Shown: positions 49,501-59,488 of the stretch, in pieces
How positions within the stretch are numbered: position 1 is the first letter of the stretch
Layout of the letters: each line of letters begins with the position of its first letter
DNA from: Polyporus tsugae
Lineage: Eukaryota; Basidiomycota; Agaricomycetes; Polyporales; Polyporaceae
Direction of reading: 5' to 3'
NCBI GenBank assembly: GCA_024305745.1
Contig: JAHRBS010000003.1
Coordinates: 2,976,001 to 3,040,000, forward strand
Length of the DNA stretch: 64,000 nucleotides
Notes under the pieces: generated by a model
Told to the model about the DNA's origin: nothing
Databases searched by the model: none
The model's input: only the letters and a program-made list of their open reading frames with translations
Made by a program: the position numbers and the translations under genes

Positions 49501-49616
49501 CTGGGGTGCCGGTGTCTCCGAACATCGGGGTGTACGAGATTGGGGTGTACGAACAGGACGGCGGGGCGTGCGTCGGGAAGGTGGTGGTGGAGGTCGTGCT
49601 GAAGAAGCCGGCGTGA
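46564..49616 (+). CDS. AXL2: Axl2-like cadherin-domain transmembrane polarity protein
   Basis: Predicted 992 aa from two exons, 46564-49135 and 49210-49616 (TGA). The ATG at 46564 begins a clean signal peptide (MLVVLFSLLHIAVLVGASSS); an in-frame ATG at 46534 would add 10 residues. The ectodomain has four dystroglycan/cadherin-like repeats marked by LPSWLSFYPSNRTLSGTPS, LPDWIDFNEHELTFDGVTP, LESWLHYDQQTKTLTGNPP and YFLTFDSGSDQLTGTVP. One membrane helix follows at about residues 474-500 (LILGLKIAFGVICGFVNLAI). The cytosolic tail is long and Ser/Arg-rich, and its last exon contains PRFIKVDVDAVPSG. In budding yeast Axl2 marks axial bud sites and binds septins; in basidiomycetes a septin/hyphal polarity role is inferred. 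Confidence 0.9.
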
Positions 49617-50153
49617 ACGCGGGCGTTCAGTGTCGGAAGAGACCTGTTTGCGCTGCAAAGGTCGGTTTGTGTATTTGCTACGGACGGATGATAGAGTACA
49701 TCACTAGAATCATAGAACGGCTGAACGACGACGATACGGTCTGACAATCTATCGAGCGTCAGACTCATAGTGGCGAGTCACTCAGAGGTGGAGATCGCCG
49801 TCCGTCTGTCTTCCGTGCGTTGGACCGAGCGATGCCGCTGGGGCATGGGATGGGCGTGTTTGTACACTGACGGCGAGGGCGCTGTTTATGGGCAATGTGC
49901 AGCCAGTGCCGGCTGGTGGGTTCCCAAGAGGAAGGCTTAGTACCGGTTTAGCGTGGGATGGCGAGAAGCGGTATCTGATAAGATTATGATGTGGCCACAC
50001 GTCCCTGCGCCGTTGCGGGTCTCGTCTGAAATGTGCTCGTCTCTTCCTAATCCTGGACCTTTACTTTAGGCCCTCTCCCACCATGCAGACTGCGTCCCCT
50101 CCCCTCTTTTTCCGCTCCCAATAACCCTCCTTTATCCCTCCAACCCCTCAGCT

Positions 50154-52914
50154 ATGCCCCGCCGTGGCTACACCCTTCTTCCAACGTCTCCGTCTCCAGG
50201 TCTGTCCCTCTCTGCACGGTCCAAAGACGTGTCGACGCGTGCTAACTCAGTCCTTGCGCGTCCGTTGGGCCCCGCAGATGGCCGCGGAATCTCCCCCGTC
50301 GATGTTCGTCGCTCCGTCCTCAGCTCCGTCTCCACCCTCTCCCCAGATGTCGCAGAGGAGATCGAGGCAGAAGAGGACGCACATGGAGGCGTGGTCGCCG
50401 TCGAAGCCGCAGGGCAGGTCTTCGGACAGTATTCACAGTGGTTCTTATTCATCGGGTGCGCCTCCTCCTCCTTCCTCGTCTTGCTTGTCCATTGACTTGA
50501 TCTTGCCGGCGCGTAGGATCGGACTGGCCTCATACGTCTACTCGCTCGATAACCAGACCACCTCCAACTACCTCGCATTCGCAACTTCATACTTCGGCTC
50601 TCACAGCCTTATATCGTCCATACAAGTAGTCCAATCTATCCTTGGTGTGTCATATCCTTTCCTGTTTGTTTCCCGTTTCCTTAAAACTTGTTCTAGTCGC
50701 CGTCGGGAAGCCTATCATCGCCAAGGTTGCAGACGTCACCTCTCGCGCTACCGCCTACCTCGTCGTCCGTGAGTTCTCCTTTCTCCATCGTCAGTTGTAA
50801 TAGTCTGTTCAAATCCCATCCAGTTGGTTTCCATGTCACTGGTGCGTTCATCGGTAGACCGGCTAGATGTTCCACTCACGTCCTCGACAGGATACCTCGT
50901 AATCGCCACCGCGCCTAGCGTTGGTGCTATCGCTGTTGGAATCATATTCTATGCTATGTGTGTCCTTTCCCTTTGGCAGTCGGCCCTATTTAACGCATTG
51001 TGTCCTGCAGCGGATATACGTGTGTCTCACCACTCAGCATCTCCGAATGAATACTAAACAAGGGCACACACAGAGGACTCCAGTTGTTGACCTCTATAAT
51101 CATCGCTGACATTACCACCCTCAAGTGGCGTGGCCTTGTGACCGGTTTGACATCCGCACCTTTCCTAGTTAACGCCGTCATCGGCTCCAAACTCGCCACC
51201 GCGGTTCTCGAAAATATTGGTTGGCGTTGGGGCTGTAAGACGTTCACTTGCTCAGCTCCTTCGGAGGATATTCACTCGTCTTCCGCAGATGGCATGTTTG
51301 CTATCCTCGTCCCCGTAGCGATGGCACCCCTCATCCTCACCTTGTTCTGGGGAGAGCGACAGGCCAAGAACCTGGGGCTCGTCGGTGCATCGCCTCCACG
51401 TGAGGACCTTGTTCACCACGGCAAAGGACAATGGATGCAGCGGGCATGGTTTTTCGCCGAGCAGCTTGACCTCGTCGGTCTTGTCTTGCTGGGCGCTGCT
51501 GTCGCCCTCATTCTCCTGCCCATGACTCTTGCGCAACGCGCAAAAAATAGCTGGAACAACCGTGAGTGTATTTATACTCCGCGCACGCTTGTGGACCAAG
51601 GCGGACTGACGTAACTCACTCAATGGCGGCTCTCCGGGTGCAGCGGGCATGATCGCCATGTTCGTCCTCGGCTGGATCCTTCTTCCCGTATTCGCTCTCT
51701 GGGACATCAAGTTCGCGAAGCGGCCCGTTATCGCCCGAAGATTCTTGTCGAACCGGACCGTCGTCTGCGTGGCGTTCATCGGATTCTTCGACTTCGTGCG
51801 TAGTCCCTGATCGTCGCGGACTCTCTCGTCGGCTAGATCTCAACGTTTCGCGCGATGCAACACAGCTCTCGTTCTTCCTGACTTTTATGTATCTGCCCTC
51901 CTTCGTCTTGGTGACGAAATCATGGTATGTACCATCCGCCCTCATGATCCTATATCCTTGCTTATGATACTTTTTCAGGTCGATGACCAACGTCTTCTAC
52001 TTCGGACAAGCGCAGACGGTGGGGTTGACCGTGTTCGGTATCGTTGGCGGCATCATCATGCGCTTCACGCAACGGTACAAGGTACGCATCGCACTCCGCG
52101 CGACCGCCCACGGTGTTAACGTTGCTCAACCGTTCCGCAGCCTCTCCTCGTCATCGGTCTCTGCATTCGCCTGCTGTAAGTTCCATGTGATCCATCAGGT
52201 CCCACGATCCCGACACCCTTCTCACACGTGTAACACTCAGCGGCGTGAGCCTCATGATCCACTCCCGCGGCACGCACAGCTCAGATGCCGAGCTCGTCAT
52301 GACGCAAGTCCTCCAAGGCCTCGGCGGCGGCTTCGCAGCGATCTGCTCTGGAGTCGGTGCGCAAGCGTCCGTCCCACACGCCGACGTCGCCATGGTCATC
52401 GCGATCGTCCTCCTGTGGACCGAGATCGGCGCTGGGGTCGGCGGCAGCATCGCAGGCGCGATCTGGTCGGGGATCATGCCGGAGAAGCTGCGCGAGTACC
52501 TCCCGGGCCTCTCGCAGGAGGACCGCGACGTCCTCTTCGGGGACATCACCGCCGTTCGCGCGCGCCCGATGGATGACCCCGTACGCCTTGGTGTCATCAG
52601 CGGTGAGTCTCCTTCTCTTCTCCGCTCTTCCACCGCCGGACGAGGCAGCTGACTGATCCGGATCTGGGGGAACAGCATACAGCGACACGATGAAGGTCAT
52701 GCTCATCCTTGCGGTGGCGCTGAGCGTCATCCCGCTCGTCTTGTCCATCTTCATGCCAAACTGGTACCTCGGCGACCAGCAGAACGCGGTCGAGGAGGCG
52801 GACCTGATCGGGCGGCGGAGCCAGCGCGTGTCACTCGCGATCCCGCGTCGGAGCGAGGACGAGGAGGACGGGCAGTCTCGTGGCAGTTGTGAATCGGGGG
52901 AGGGGACGCTGTAG
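50154..52914 (+). CDS. siderophore-iron transporter (SIT/ARN family MFS)
   Basis: Predicted 659 aa from 14 exons: 50154-50455, 50517-50644, 50697-50768, 50824-50841, 50891-50957, 51011-51019, 51074-51234, 51289-51561, 51644-51795, 51866-51924, 51979-52081, 52141-52175, 52241-52602, 52676-52914. Every junction is in phase. Family motifs: IGLASYVYSLDNQTTSNYLA, VAVGKPIIAKVADVTSRATA, GLQLLTSIIIADITTLKWRG, SWSMTNVFYFGQAQTVGLTV, ELVMTQVLQGLGGGFAAICS and WTEIGAGVGGSIAGAIW. It takes up ferric siderophores across the plasma or endosomal membrane (family knowledge). The N-terminal ~95 residues are cytosolic and acidic. Exons of 18 and 9 nt are needed to recover the conserved YxxGYTGLQLL region. No GATA (iron-regulator) sites were checked systematically. 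Confidence 0.92.
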
Positions 52915-53193
52915 AGTGCTTCGTGCGATACTATATGTGTTCATTCTCTGTAAGAGGTCCAGGGAGTGTAAGTCTCAGTCACTAATGTGCAGCCGGTAAT
53001 CGCTGACGGTAGACGCCGCAGTCATCTACTACTAGTTTTCGCGCATGCCTGTCATGCCAAATGTACGAACCATCTGTCTCCCTTCCCCGGGATGTGATCT
53101 ATCATCTCATCCAATGTGCTTGTGCTCCCCTGGCCAACGCAAGCAGTCAAGGCTTTTTCTACATCTGCGGTTGCGTGGGCACTGCATGACTTG
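52915..53193. other. 3' flank of the transporter; left edge of the repeat island
   Basis: No gene recognised. Sequence character changes here from C/G-ending codons to repeat-rich DNA. Confidence 0.5.
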
Positions 53194-53232
53194 CTATCTC
53201 TATAATACTGGCCCTAAGCCCCTTAGGGCCAG
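53194..53232. repeat. CTATCTCTATAAT-palindrome module, copy 1
   Basis: CTATCTCTATAATA is followed by 11-bp inverted arms CTGGCCCTAAG / CTTAGGGCCAG around CCC, then a T-run (GTTTTTG). Two further copies lie at 56.3 and 57.5 kb. Confidence 0.8.
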
Positions 53233-53472
53233 AGTTTTTGCAGTATTCAGCTTCTAGAGTGGGAAAATTAGGGGGCGACAGGGGGCGACCTAATATTCTG
53301 GATACCTAACGACAATGGGTTATTGGATACTGTTTGGTGAGCCATCCCAGGGATGAAAATAGCCCCTACTGTAGGGTTACTCACCCCTACACTAGGGTTA
53401 CATCCTATAGACGCTGATTGACCCTTGGGCCGGGGTTACCAGCCAGGGTGCGTTCAGGTCCTGGCTCAGCAC

Positions 53473-53747
53473 ACCCGACCTGGTCGGGTGTTAGGGTGAG
53501 ACGCAATGAGCGAAGTCGATTGTATCAAGTAGAGTGTTTCCTAGAGCACAGCCCAATAGCCGATGGCAGAGGAGGGGCTGTGGGTAGAGACCCGACCTGG
53601 TCGGGTCAATGCGCATGGGCCATGCCATCCCTCGGAAGCCTGCATGCCTTGGCCGGGTTGCACGGTAGTGACCCGACCTGGTCGGGTGCGTACAAACCGA
53701 ATGGCCCCGGGCAGGGACCGCTGGTGGGTGACCCGACCTAGTCGGGT
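53473..53747. repeat. four copies of the palindrome ACCCGACC(T/A)GGTCGGGT
   Basis: Copies at 53473-53489, 53590-53606, 53671-53687 and 53731-53747. Each has 8-bp arms around one central base; the last has an A-for-G/T change near the centre (CCTAGTC). Flanking sequence between copies is unrelated, so this is not a simple tandem repeat. Confidence 0.85.
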
Positions 53748-54149
53748 GCATGTACCAGCGGTCCATTTGCGCGAACCGGCCACATTGCTTGACAAGATGG
53801 ACATGAGATACAAAACCATGGTGATTTGGAACAATAAAGTAGGGTTATGGGAACATCTCAGCCCTCTATCCCTAGGGATGAAATAACCCCTAGGGTAGGG
53901 TTTAGCCCTCCTAAGCGACCGGCTAAACAGCACTAAGCGCCTGCCTAGCCAGCGCTAAGCGCTTGGCTCCTAAGCGAGGGACCATTAGCGCCAGCACCGT
54001 ACAAAGAGAATAGTAAGTCGGATGTGATAAGGGAGTAAGGAGTCCGGTATTAGCAACTGAGAATCGGAGTGGTAAGTGGACTTACATCCACATTGATGGA
54101 GTGAGCAAGGAGGATATAAAGAGGATAAGGGTGGGAAGATAGAGGAGAG

Positions 54150-55010
54150 CGGGGGGCAGAGCAGGGGTATCCGTCCTGGACGGACAGCCGAGTATAGGAC
54201 CACGCACATGTGGTGGGGCAAGGGCAGTCCCGCAGGTGTCCGTCCAGGACGGACAGGTCCGGTGTTAGACCTGGCTCATATTGCAATGATGTGCCAACCT
54301 GCATGGTCATTACATAGTACTTATCCCTTTTGCTTCGTTCAATGCCACTATTGAGAATAAAGGAGAGCAGGGGGCAGAGCAGGGGTATCCGTCCTGGACG
54401 GACAGCCGAGTATAGGACCACGCACATGTGGTGGGGCAAGGGCAGTCCCGCAGGTGTCCGTCCAGGACGGACAGGTCCGGTGTTAGACCTGGCTCATATT
54501 GCAATGATGTGCCAACCTGCATGGTCATTACATAGTACTTATCCCTTTTGCTTCGTTCAATGCCACTATTGAGAATAAAGGAGAGCAGGGGGCAGAGCAG
54601 GGGTATCCGTCCTGGACGGACAGCCGAGTATAGGACCACGCACATGTGGTGGGGCAAGGGCAGTCCCGCAGGTGTCCGTCCAGGACGGACAGGTCCGGTG
54701 TTAGACCTGGCTCATATTGCAATGATGTGCCAACCTGCATGGTCATTACATAGTACTTATCCCTTTTGCTTCGTTCAATGCCACTATTGAGAATAAAGGA
54801 GAGCAGGGGGCAGAGCAGGGGTATCCGTCCTGGACGGACAGCCGAGTATAGGACCACGCACATGTGGTGGGGCAAGGGCAGTCCCGCAGGTGTCCGTCCA
54901 GGACGGACAGGTCCGGTGTTAGACCTGGCTCATATTGCAATGATGTGCCAACTGGCCTGCATGGTCATTACAAAGCACCTATCTCTTTTATTTCGTTCAA
55001 TGCCCCTATT
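54150..55010. repeat. 218-bp tandem array, ~4 copies, with internal palindromes
   Basis: The marker TCCGTCCTGGACGGA occurs at 54170, 54388, 54606 and 54824, a spacing of exactly 218 bp, and the copies are almost identical. Each unit also carries GTCCGTCCAGGACGGAC about 80 bp later. The fourth unit ends with small differences (TGGCC insertion near 54953). The first copy's left flank is different. At 55287-55309 the stretch AATAGTGGCATTGAACGAAG is the reverse complement of the unit's CTTCGTTCAATGCCACTATT, so part of the unit also exists inverted nearby. Confidence 0.95.
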
Positions 55011-55509
55011 ATGCGGTGCATTGATGCATTAACATTAACTGATCTTTAAGTCTTTATTCGGCTGAATTATTGGTAGACTAGTGCCCATATCTTGTTGTTC
55101 TGCCCATCGGTAGTGCGTGTGCGGTCAGGCGTCGGGCCATAGGTCTCCATCCTGCACGGACACACTGTGCATGGGGTGCGACCAAGTGCAGTACTTAGCT
55201 GATATACTGCTACTAATGAATACTGTCCCGTATGCTAATAACACGGCGGGGTAAAGACATTGATGCATTGATCAATTGACCACTTAATAGTGGCATTGAA
55301 CGAAGCAATACTGATATAATAACCTTGCAAGCCAGTTTGCAGCGGGAGGCAGGACAAGCATCTGAGCTGTCCGTCCACTTCATTGACTAAGTCCATCTCC
55401 TAGACCAAGACAGGCCATGACATTGAGTTACAATATGCAATGCGACAACATATTAAGCAATACACGCAGTACAGACACCGTCCTACTTTCTCACCCAAGA
55501 CATCGGCGC

Positions 55510-56216
55510 TCACGGTGCCGCTGCTGTGTCCCAGTAGACACCGTGCCTGACAACAGTGGTCACTGCAGAGAAAACAGTTAGTAACTCTATACCGCGAACA
55601 GATCGGGTTGATACTCACACTCGTTGCGACTCGTGATGTCTTCTTTGAGGTGCGCCAAAAGACGCGCCTTCGCCTCCGTGACCTCCGCATCCGCCATGTG
55701 CAGCTTGCCCTCCGTCCTCTGGTTCATCTCCTCGGCGTACTCAGCGGCGGCTTCCTCGGCCTTTCCGCGTGCTTGCAAGTACGCGTGCATCGCTGCGCAG
55801 AAGTTGTCTTGCGTCGCCTTCATCCGCCTGACCCGCGTAATGATGGAGTATTCCTCACCAAACTCCCGCAGATCCCGAAGGCCAGGCTGCTCGTGATACG
55901 GCAGGCTGGCGAGGTGGCTGTACAGCGTGCTGAACTCGCTATCCACATTCACCAACGGAGGCAGCGCGCGCACTAGCATTAGGAACGCCGACATCGTGTA
56001 CGACGCGTTCAAACTAGCAGGCTGCAGCGTCGCGCCTGTGATGGGGGTCGATTGTGTAAGTGTGGATGGGTGGCGGGAGACAGTCCGGGTGACGTAGTTG
56101 ATGACCTCCTGGTGCACAAAGTCGTCGATGAAGCTCATAGCGGTGAGAATGACAGTGATGCGATGGCTGCTCTCCCAACTTGTGGTCCCTTTATATTCAT
56201 CGCCAGGCGGGCTCAT
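55510..56216 (-). CDS. small helical hypothetical protein in the repeat island
   Basis: Two exons join in phase: about 56216-55619 and 55562-55510 (TGA). The donor is GTGAGT and the intron ends CTAACTGTTTTCTCTGCAG, with a good branch site. The predicted product is 216 aa from ATG 56216; the frame is open 12 codons further up but without ATG. It is mostly alpha-helical with an Ala/Glu-rich C-terminal coiled-coil-like part (RGKAEEAAAEYAEEMNQRTE). Earlier segments are FIDDFVHQEVINYVTRTV and YTMSAFLMLVRALPPLVN. No family recognised. Splice-site quality suggests a real, expressed gene between repeats. Confidence 0.5.
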
Positions 56217-56323
56217 CCATGCGGCCAGCACCTCCACGGCCTTCCTTTTCACTTCACCGTCCGTCCCATAAGTCCTCCCTTCTTGCCGGGGTCTCCATCA
56301 ACACTCCTTAGTACATTCAAGTC

Positions 56324-56360
56324 CTATCTCTATAATCCCGGCCCTAAGCCCCTTAGGGCC
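56324..56360. repeat. CTATCTCTATAAT-palindrome module, copy 2
   Basis: CTATCTCTATAATCCCG followed by GGCCCTAAG-CCC-CTTAGGGCC (9-bp arms). It abuts directly the CCTTGCGCCAA palindrome and lacks the T-run of the other copies. Confidence 0.8.
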
Positions 56361-56862
56361 TTGCGCCAATTGGCGCAAGGGCTTTCACGCCTCGTTCTAC
56401 TTAACAACTGCCTGGCGCAAGGCACTTTCTAGATAGCCCTGGACTATGTCTACGTCCTCCAATAAGTTCCATGTCCATACATGTGCTCGTCGCTGAGCAA
56501 CGGCCCTTGCGCCAATATTTTCCACCCTTTTTCGGAGTTTTCGTTGGCGCAAGGTCCATTGTGCCACAACCAGGTGGGGCGAGGTGGGACGAGGCGGTAT
56601 GTAGGGTGCCCAAGGACTATGGCTACGCACTGTAGGTAGTTTGAAGGTCATCGCCTTCTTCGTTGTTGCATGCCGGATGTCAAAATCTCAACTACCGCGT
56701 AATATGCCTCAAATCCGTTGGCGCAAGGTCCGTTGTGCAAGATTGAGGTGGGGTGAGGTGGGGCGAGGTGGGTTTCTAGATGCCCCAAGACCATACCTCC
56801 TCGCTCCAGGTGGTTTCAAGGTGCCAGCTATTGTTGTTCCCTCACAATCGACCTTGCGCCAA
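56359..56862. repeat. TTGGCGCAAGG inverted repeats
   Basis: At 56359-56380 CCTTGCGCCAA and its exact inverse TTGGCGCAAGG are fused into a perfect 22-bp palindrome. The same arms recur as 56505-56515 with 56544-56554 (28-nt loop), and as 56718-56728 with 56852-56862 in everted order. A G-rich tract GAGGTGGGGCGAGGTGGG-like accompanies several copies (about 56573, 56748, 57605, 57780). Confidence 0.85.
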
Positions 56863-57247
56863 CAAAGTACCCTGTATCTGTGCTCGGGAAGGGCGTTGCA
56901 AGTATAGTGGGGCCACTTCATAGTTGGCTGAGCTAGAATAAGGTCACACATCAGATGCTTCTAGAGCTCTTCTGAGAACTTCACCATCATCTTTGTTTAG
57001 TGCACCTCCAGTGGTGCTTCTGTCCATCCACCTATAGAGTCTTCAAAAAGTCATTTCGACTTTTTGAGTGGCTGTGCAGCATCAGTCATAGTCATTACAA
57101 TCACTGGTGGCTGACAGCCTGATAAGATAAGACAAGCATTCCTATTATGGAATCCTGGCAGTGTCTATTTTTTCCCACCCTCTCTTGAACCTGAACCACC
57201 ACCATCTATCTGTTATCACCCTACCTGCCTATTCTCTGTTCATCACT

Positions 57248-57637
57248 ATGGCTTCTACTTCAACCTCTACTGGCAGCAAGAAGTGCACCTTCTGTGACAA
57301 CCTCTTCACTGGCCATCCCTCCCATCATTATCGCACCTGCCGTCGCTTCACCTGGAAGATCCCTCACCTTTTTGCAGAGCAAAAGGGTCCCATGATCACT
57401 GTCACTCGCAACAGTGAAGGTGACATCATTTGCAAGTGTGTGTCCAGTAATGGTAAGGTCTGTACTAGGACCTGCATTAGCCGCACCGCCCTGGACAAGC
57501 ACTTGGGCAAAGTCAAGCCCGCCTATCTCTATAATCCTGGCCCTAAGTACTTAGGGCCAGGGTTTTTTCGGTATATGGCTCCTGATGCCACAACGGCCCG
57601 GGGCGATGTGGGGCGAGGTGGATTTTTAGGTGCCTGA
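57248..57637 (+). CDS. small Cys/His-rich ORF, C-terminus made of a repeat
   Basis: 130-codon frame from ATG 57248. The N-terminal half has a zinc-finger-like pattern (KKCTFCDNLF, HPSHHYRTC) and a second Cys cluster (DIICKCVSSNGKVCTRTC, TALDKHLGK). This is reminiscent of DNA-binding modules at the N-terminus of fungal transposon or transcription proteins (inference). From about residue 92 on, the reading runs into the CTATCTCTATAAT-palindrome module and then G-rich repeat DNA, so the natural C-terminus has been replaced or the gene is truncated. Confidence 0.45.
   Translation: MASTSTSTGSKKCTFCDNLFTGHPSHHYRTCRRFTWKIPHLFAEQKGPMITVTRNSEGDIICKCVSSNGKVCTRTCISRTALDKHLGKVKPAYLYNPGPKYLGPGFFRYMAPDATTARGDVGRGGFLGA
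57523..57561. repeat. CTATCTCTATAAT-palindrome module, copy 3
   Basis: CTATCTCTATAAT then a perfect 26-bp palindrome (arms CCTGGCCCTAAGT / ACTTAGGGCCAGG, 57536-57561) directly followed by TTTTTT. The module interrupts the Cys/His-rich ORF. Confidence 0.85.
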
Positions 57638-57939
57638 AGACCATGGGCACCCTTTCTAGGTGTTTGGAAGGCCGTCACTACCTTGGTTTCTGCTCACCAG
57701 CACTTTATTTAAAAAAGAACTACAAAAAATCCTCAAATTGTAGGTGTATCTAGGCTCGTGGGCTACAACAGGCTAGGGCGAGGTGGGGCGAGGTGGGTTT
57801 TAAGGTGTCTAGGGCTGTCCTCTATGACCTCCAAGTAGTTGCTAGTCATTATCTGTGTTGGCTATTGTGTGCCGGCCCTATGAGTAGTGGCTTCTGGTGT
57901 AATATTTTGTGCAATTTAGGGATATATGGCCCGGTGAGC

Positions 57940-58540
57940 TACAATGGGGGAGGGCGAGCTGGGGCGAGGTGGATTTCTGGATGGCTGTGGACTGTGTCTG
58001 TGCGCTGCCCTTTGTTTCGGGGTCATTGCTTTCCTGGTTGGTGCTTGCCGGCTGTTTGATTATCTGCCCACCCTGCATTATCGGCCAAGTGCGCAGCAGC
58101 GTCCAGGGCTGGGGCGAGCTGGGGCGAGGTGGATTTCTGGATGGCCATGGACTGTGTCTGTGCGCTGCCCTTTGTTTCGGGGTCATTGCTTTCCTGGTTG
58201 GTGCTTGCCGGCTGTTTGATTATCTGCCCACCCTGCATTATCGGCCAAGTGCGCAGCAGCGTCCAGGGCTGGGGCGAGCTGGGGCGAGGTGGATTTCTGG
58301 ATGGCCATGGACTGTGTCTGTGCGCTGCCCTTTGTTTCGGGGTCATTGTTTTCCTGGTTGGTGCTTGCCGGCTGTTTGATTATCTGCCCACCCTGCATTA
58401 TCGACCAGGTGCGCAGCAGCGTCCAGGGCCGGGGCGAGCTGGGGCGAGGTGGATTTCTGGATGGCTGTGGACTGTGTCTGTGCGCTGCCCTTTGTTTCGG
58501 GGTCATTGCTTTCCTGGTTGGTGCTTGCCGGCTGTTTGAT
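57940..58540. repeat. 160-bp tandem array, ~4 copies
   Basis: GGATTTCTGG at 57971, 58131, 58291 and 58451 gives a period of exactly 160 bp, with only scattered substitutions between units. Units start with a GGGGCGAGCTGGGGCGAGGT tract. The fourth copy is cut after GGCTGTTTGAT by the hairpin-array element. Open frames of about 90-150 codons across it are repeat artefacts. Confidence 0.95.
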
Positions 58541-59488
58541 TTAAAGGGTGCAAAGTTGGGGGGGATTATGGTTAGACCTAGGTTATGGCCACATGAATCC
58601 CGAAAACCTGCGAGAATGCAGGGCGACTGCAACCTCGCAGCGTTTACACGAGTGCATCAAGCGGGTGACTGCGAGATTGCAGGAGAACTGCGTTCTCGCA
58701 AGGAATGCACATAAGGTGCGAGGTAGCAGGGCAACTGCGTTCTCGCACCCATGTGTGAGATCAACTGCGAGAAAGCAGGGCGACTGCAATCTCGCAGCGT
58801 TTACAGGAATGTGTCCAACGGAAGAGTGCGAGATTGCAGGTGAACTGCATTCTCGCAAGGAACGGACATACGGTGCGAGGTCGCAGGTGAACTGCGTTCT
58901 CGCAATGTTCACGGAGGTAGATATTGTGAATGACTGCGAGAACGCAGGGCATCTGCTATCACGGAGCATTCACGGACATATATAATATATGATTCACTGC
59001 GGGGTAGCAGGTGGCCTGCGTTCCCGCAAGCGACGAGAAGTGTCGATATGGTGCGAGAAAGCAGGGCGACTGCAACCTCGCAGTATACACATGAGTTGAA
59101 ATGGGCGACTGCGAGGATGCAGGAGAACTGCATTCTTGCACGGATGGGTGAGATCGACTGCGAGAACGCAGGGCGACTGCAACCTCGCAGTGTTTACACG
59201 AGTGCATCAAGCGGGTGACTGCGAGGTCGCAGGCGAACGGCGTTCTCGCAACGTTCGCAGAGGCAGACACTGTGAACGATTGCGAGAATGCAGGGCAACT
59301 GTTATCTCGCAGCATTGGTGCGAGGTAGCAGGTGTCCTGCGTTCTCGCAGCAGTTGGATGGGAGAGTACGGTATATGATATGTGCGAGAATGCAGTGAGA
59401 CTGCATCCTCGCAACGTACCGGAACAGGACACGGCGGGCGATGTACGCGACAGAAAACGAGTGCGCCGAGGGTCTTCGGGGGCCTATT
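58541..59488. mobile_element. hairpin-array element, copy 1 (~950 bp)
   Basis: It begins TTAAAGGGTGCAAAGTTGGG and ends near GTGCGCCGAGGGTCTTCGGG; both ends recur in copy 2. Inside are about 15 units of about 33 nt. Each is a near-perfect hairpin of the form TGCGAGAATGCAG, a 4-6 nt loop, then CTGCATTCTCGCA, with covarying stem bases, separated by 15-30 nt of non-palindromic spacer. Representative units start near 58609, 58826, 58934, 59051, 59157, 59318 and 59381. There is no coding capacity. It interrupts the fourth 160-bp unit, so it inserted, or was joined, after that array formed. Confidence 0.75.

Noticed and set aside
53340..53910. Telomeric repeat (TTAGGG)
   Set aside because: TAGGGTTA occurs a few times, but singly and within CCCTAGGG-type palindromes, not as a tandem array.
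54050..54940. Repeated 115-codon and 80-codon genes
   Set aside because: Identical frames recurring every 218 bp are products of the tandem repeat, without start context or codon bias.
57878..58640. Overlapping 100-156-codon frames on both strands
   Set aside because: They arise from the 160-bp tandem repeat and encode only its periodic translation.
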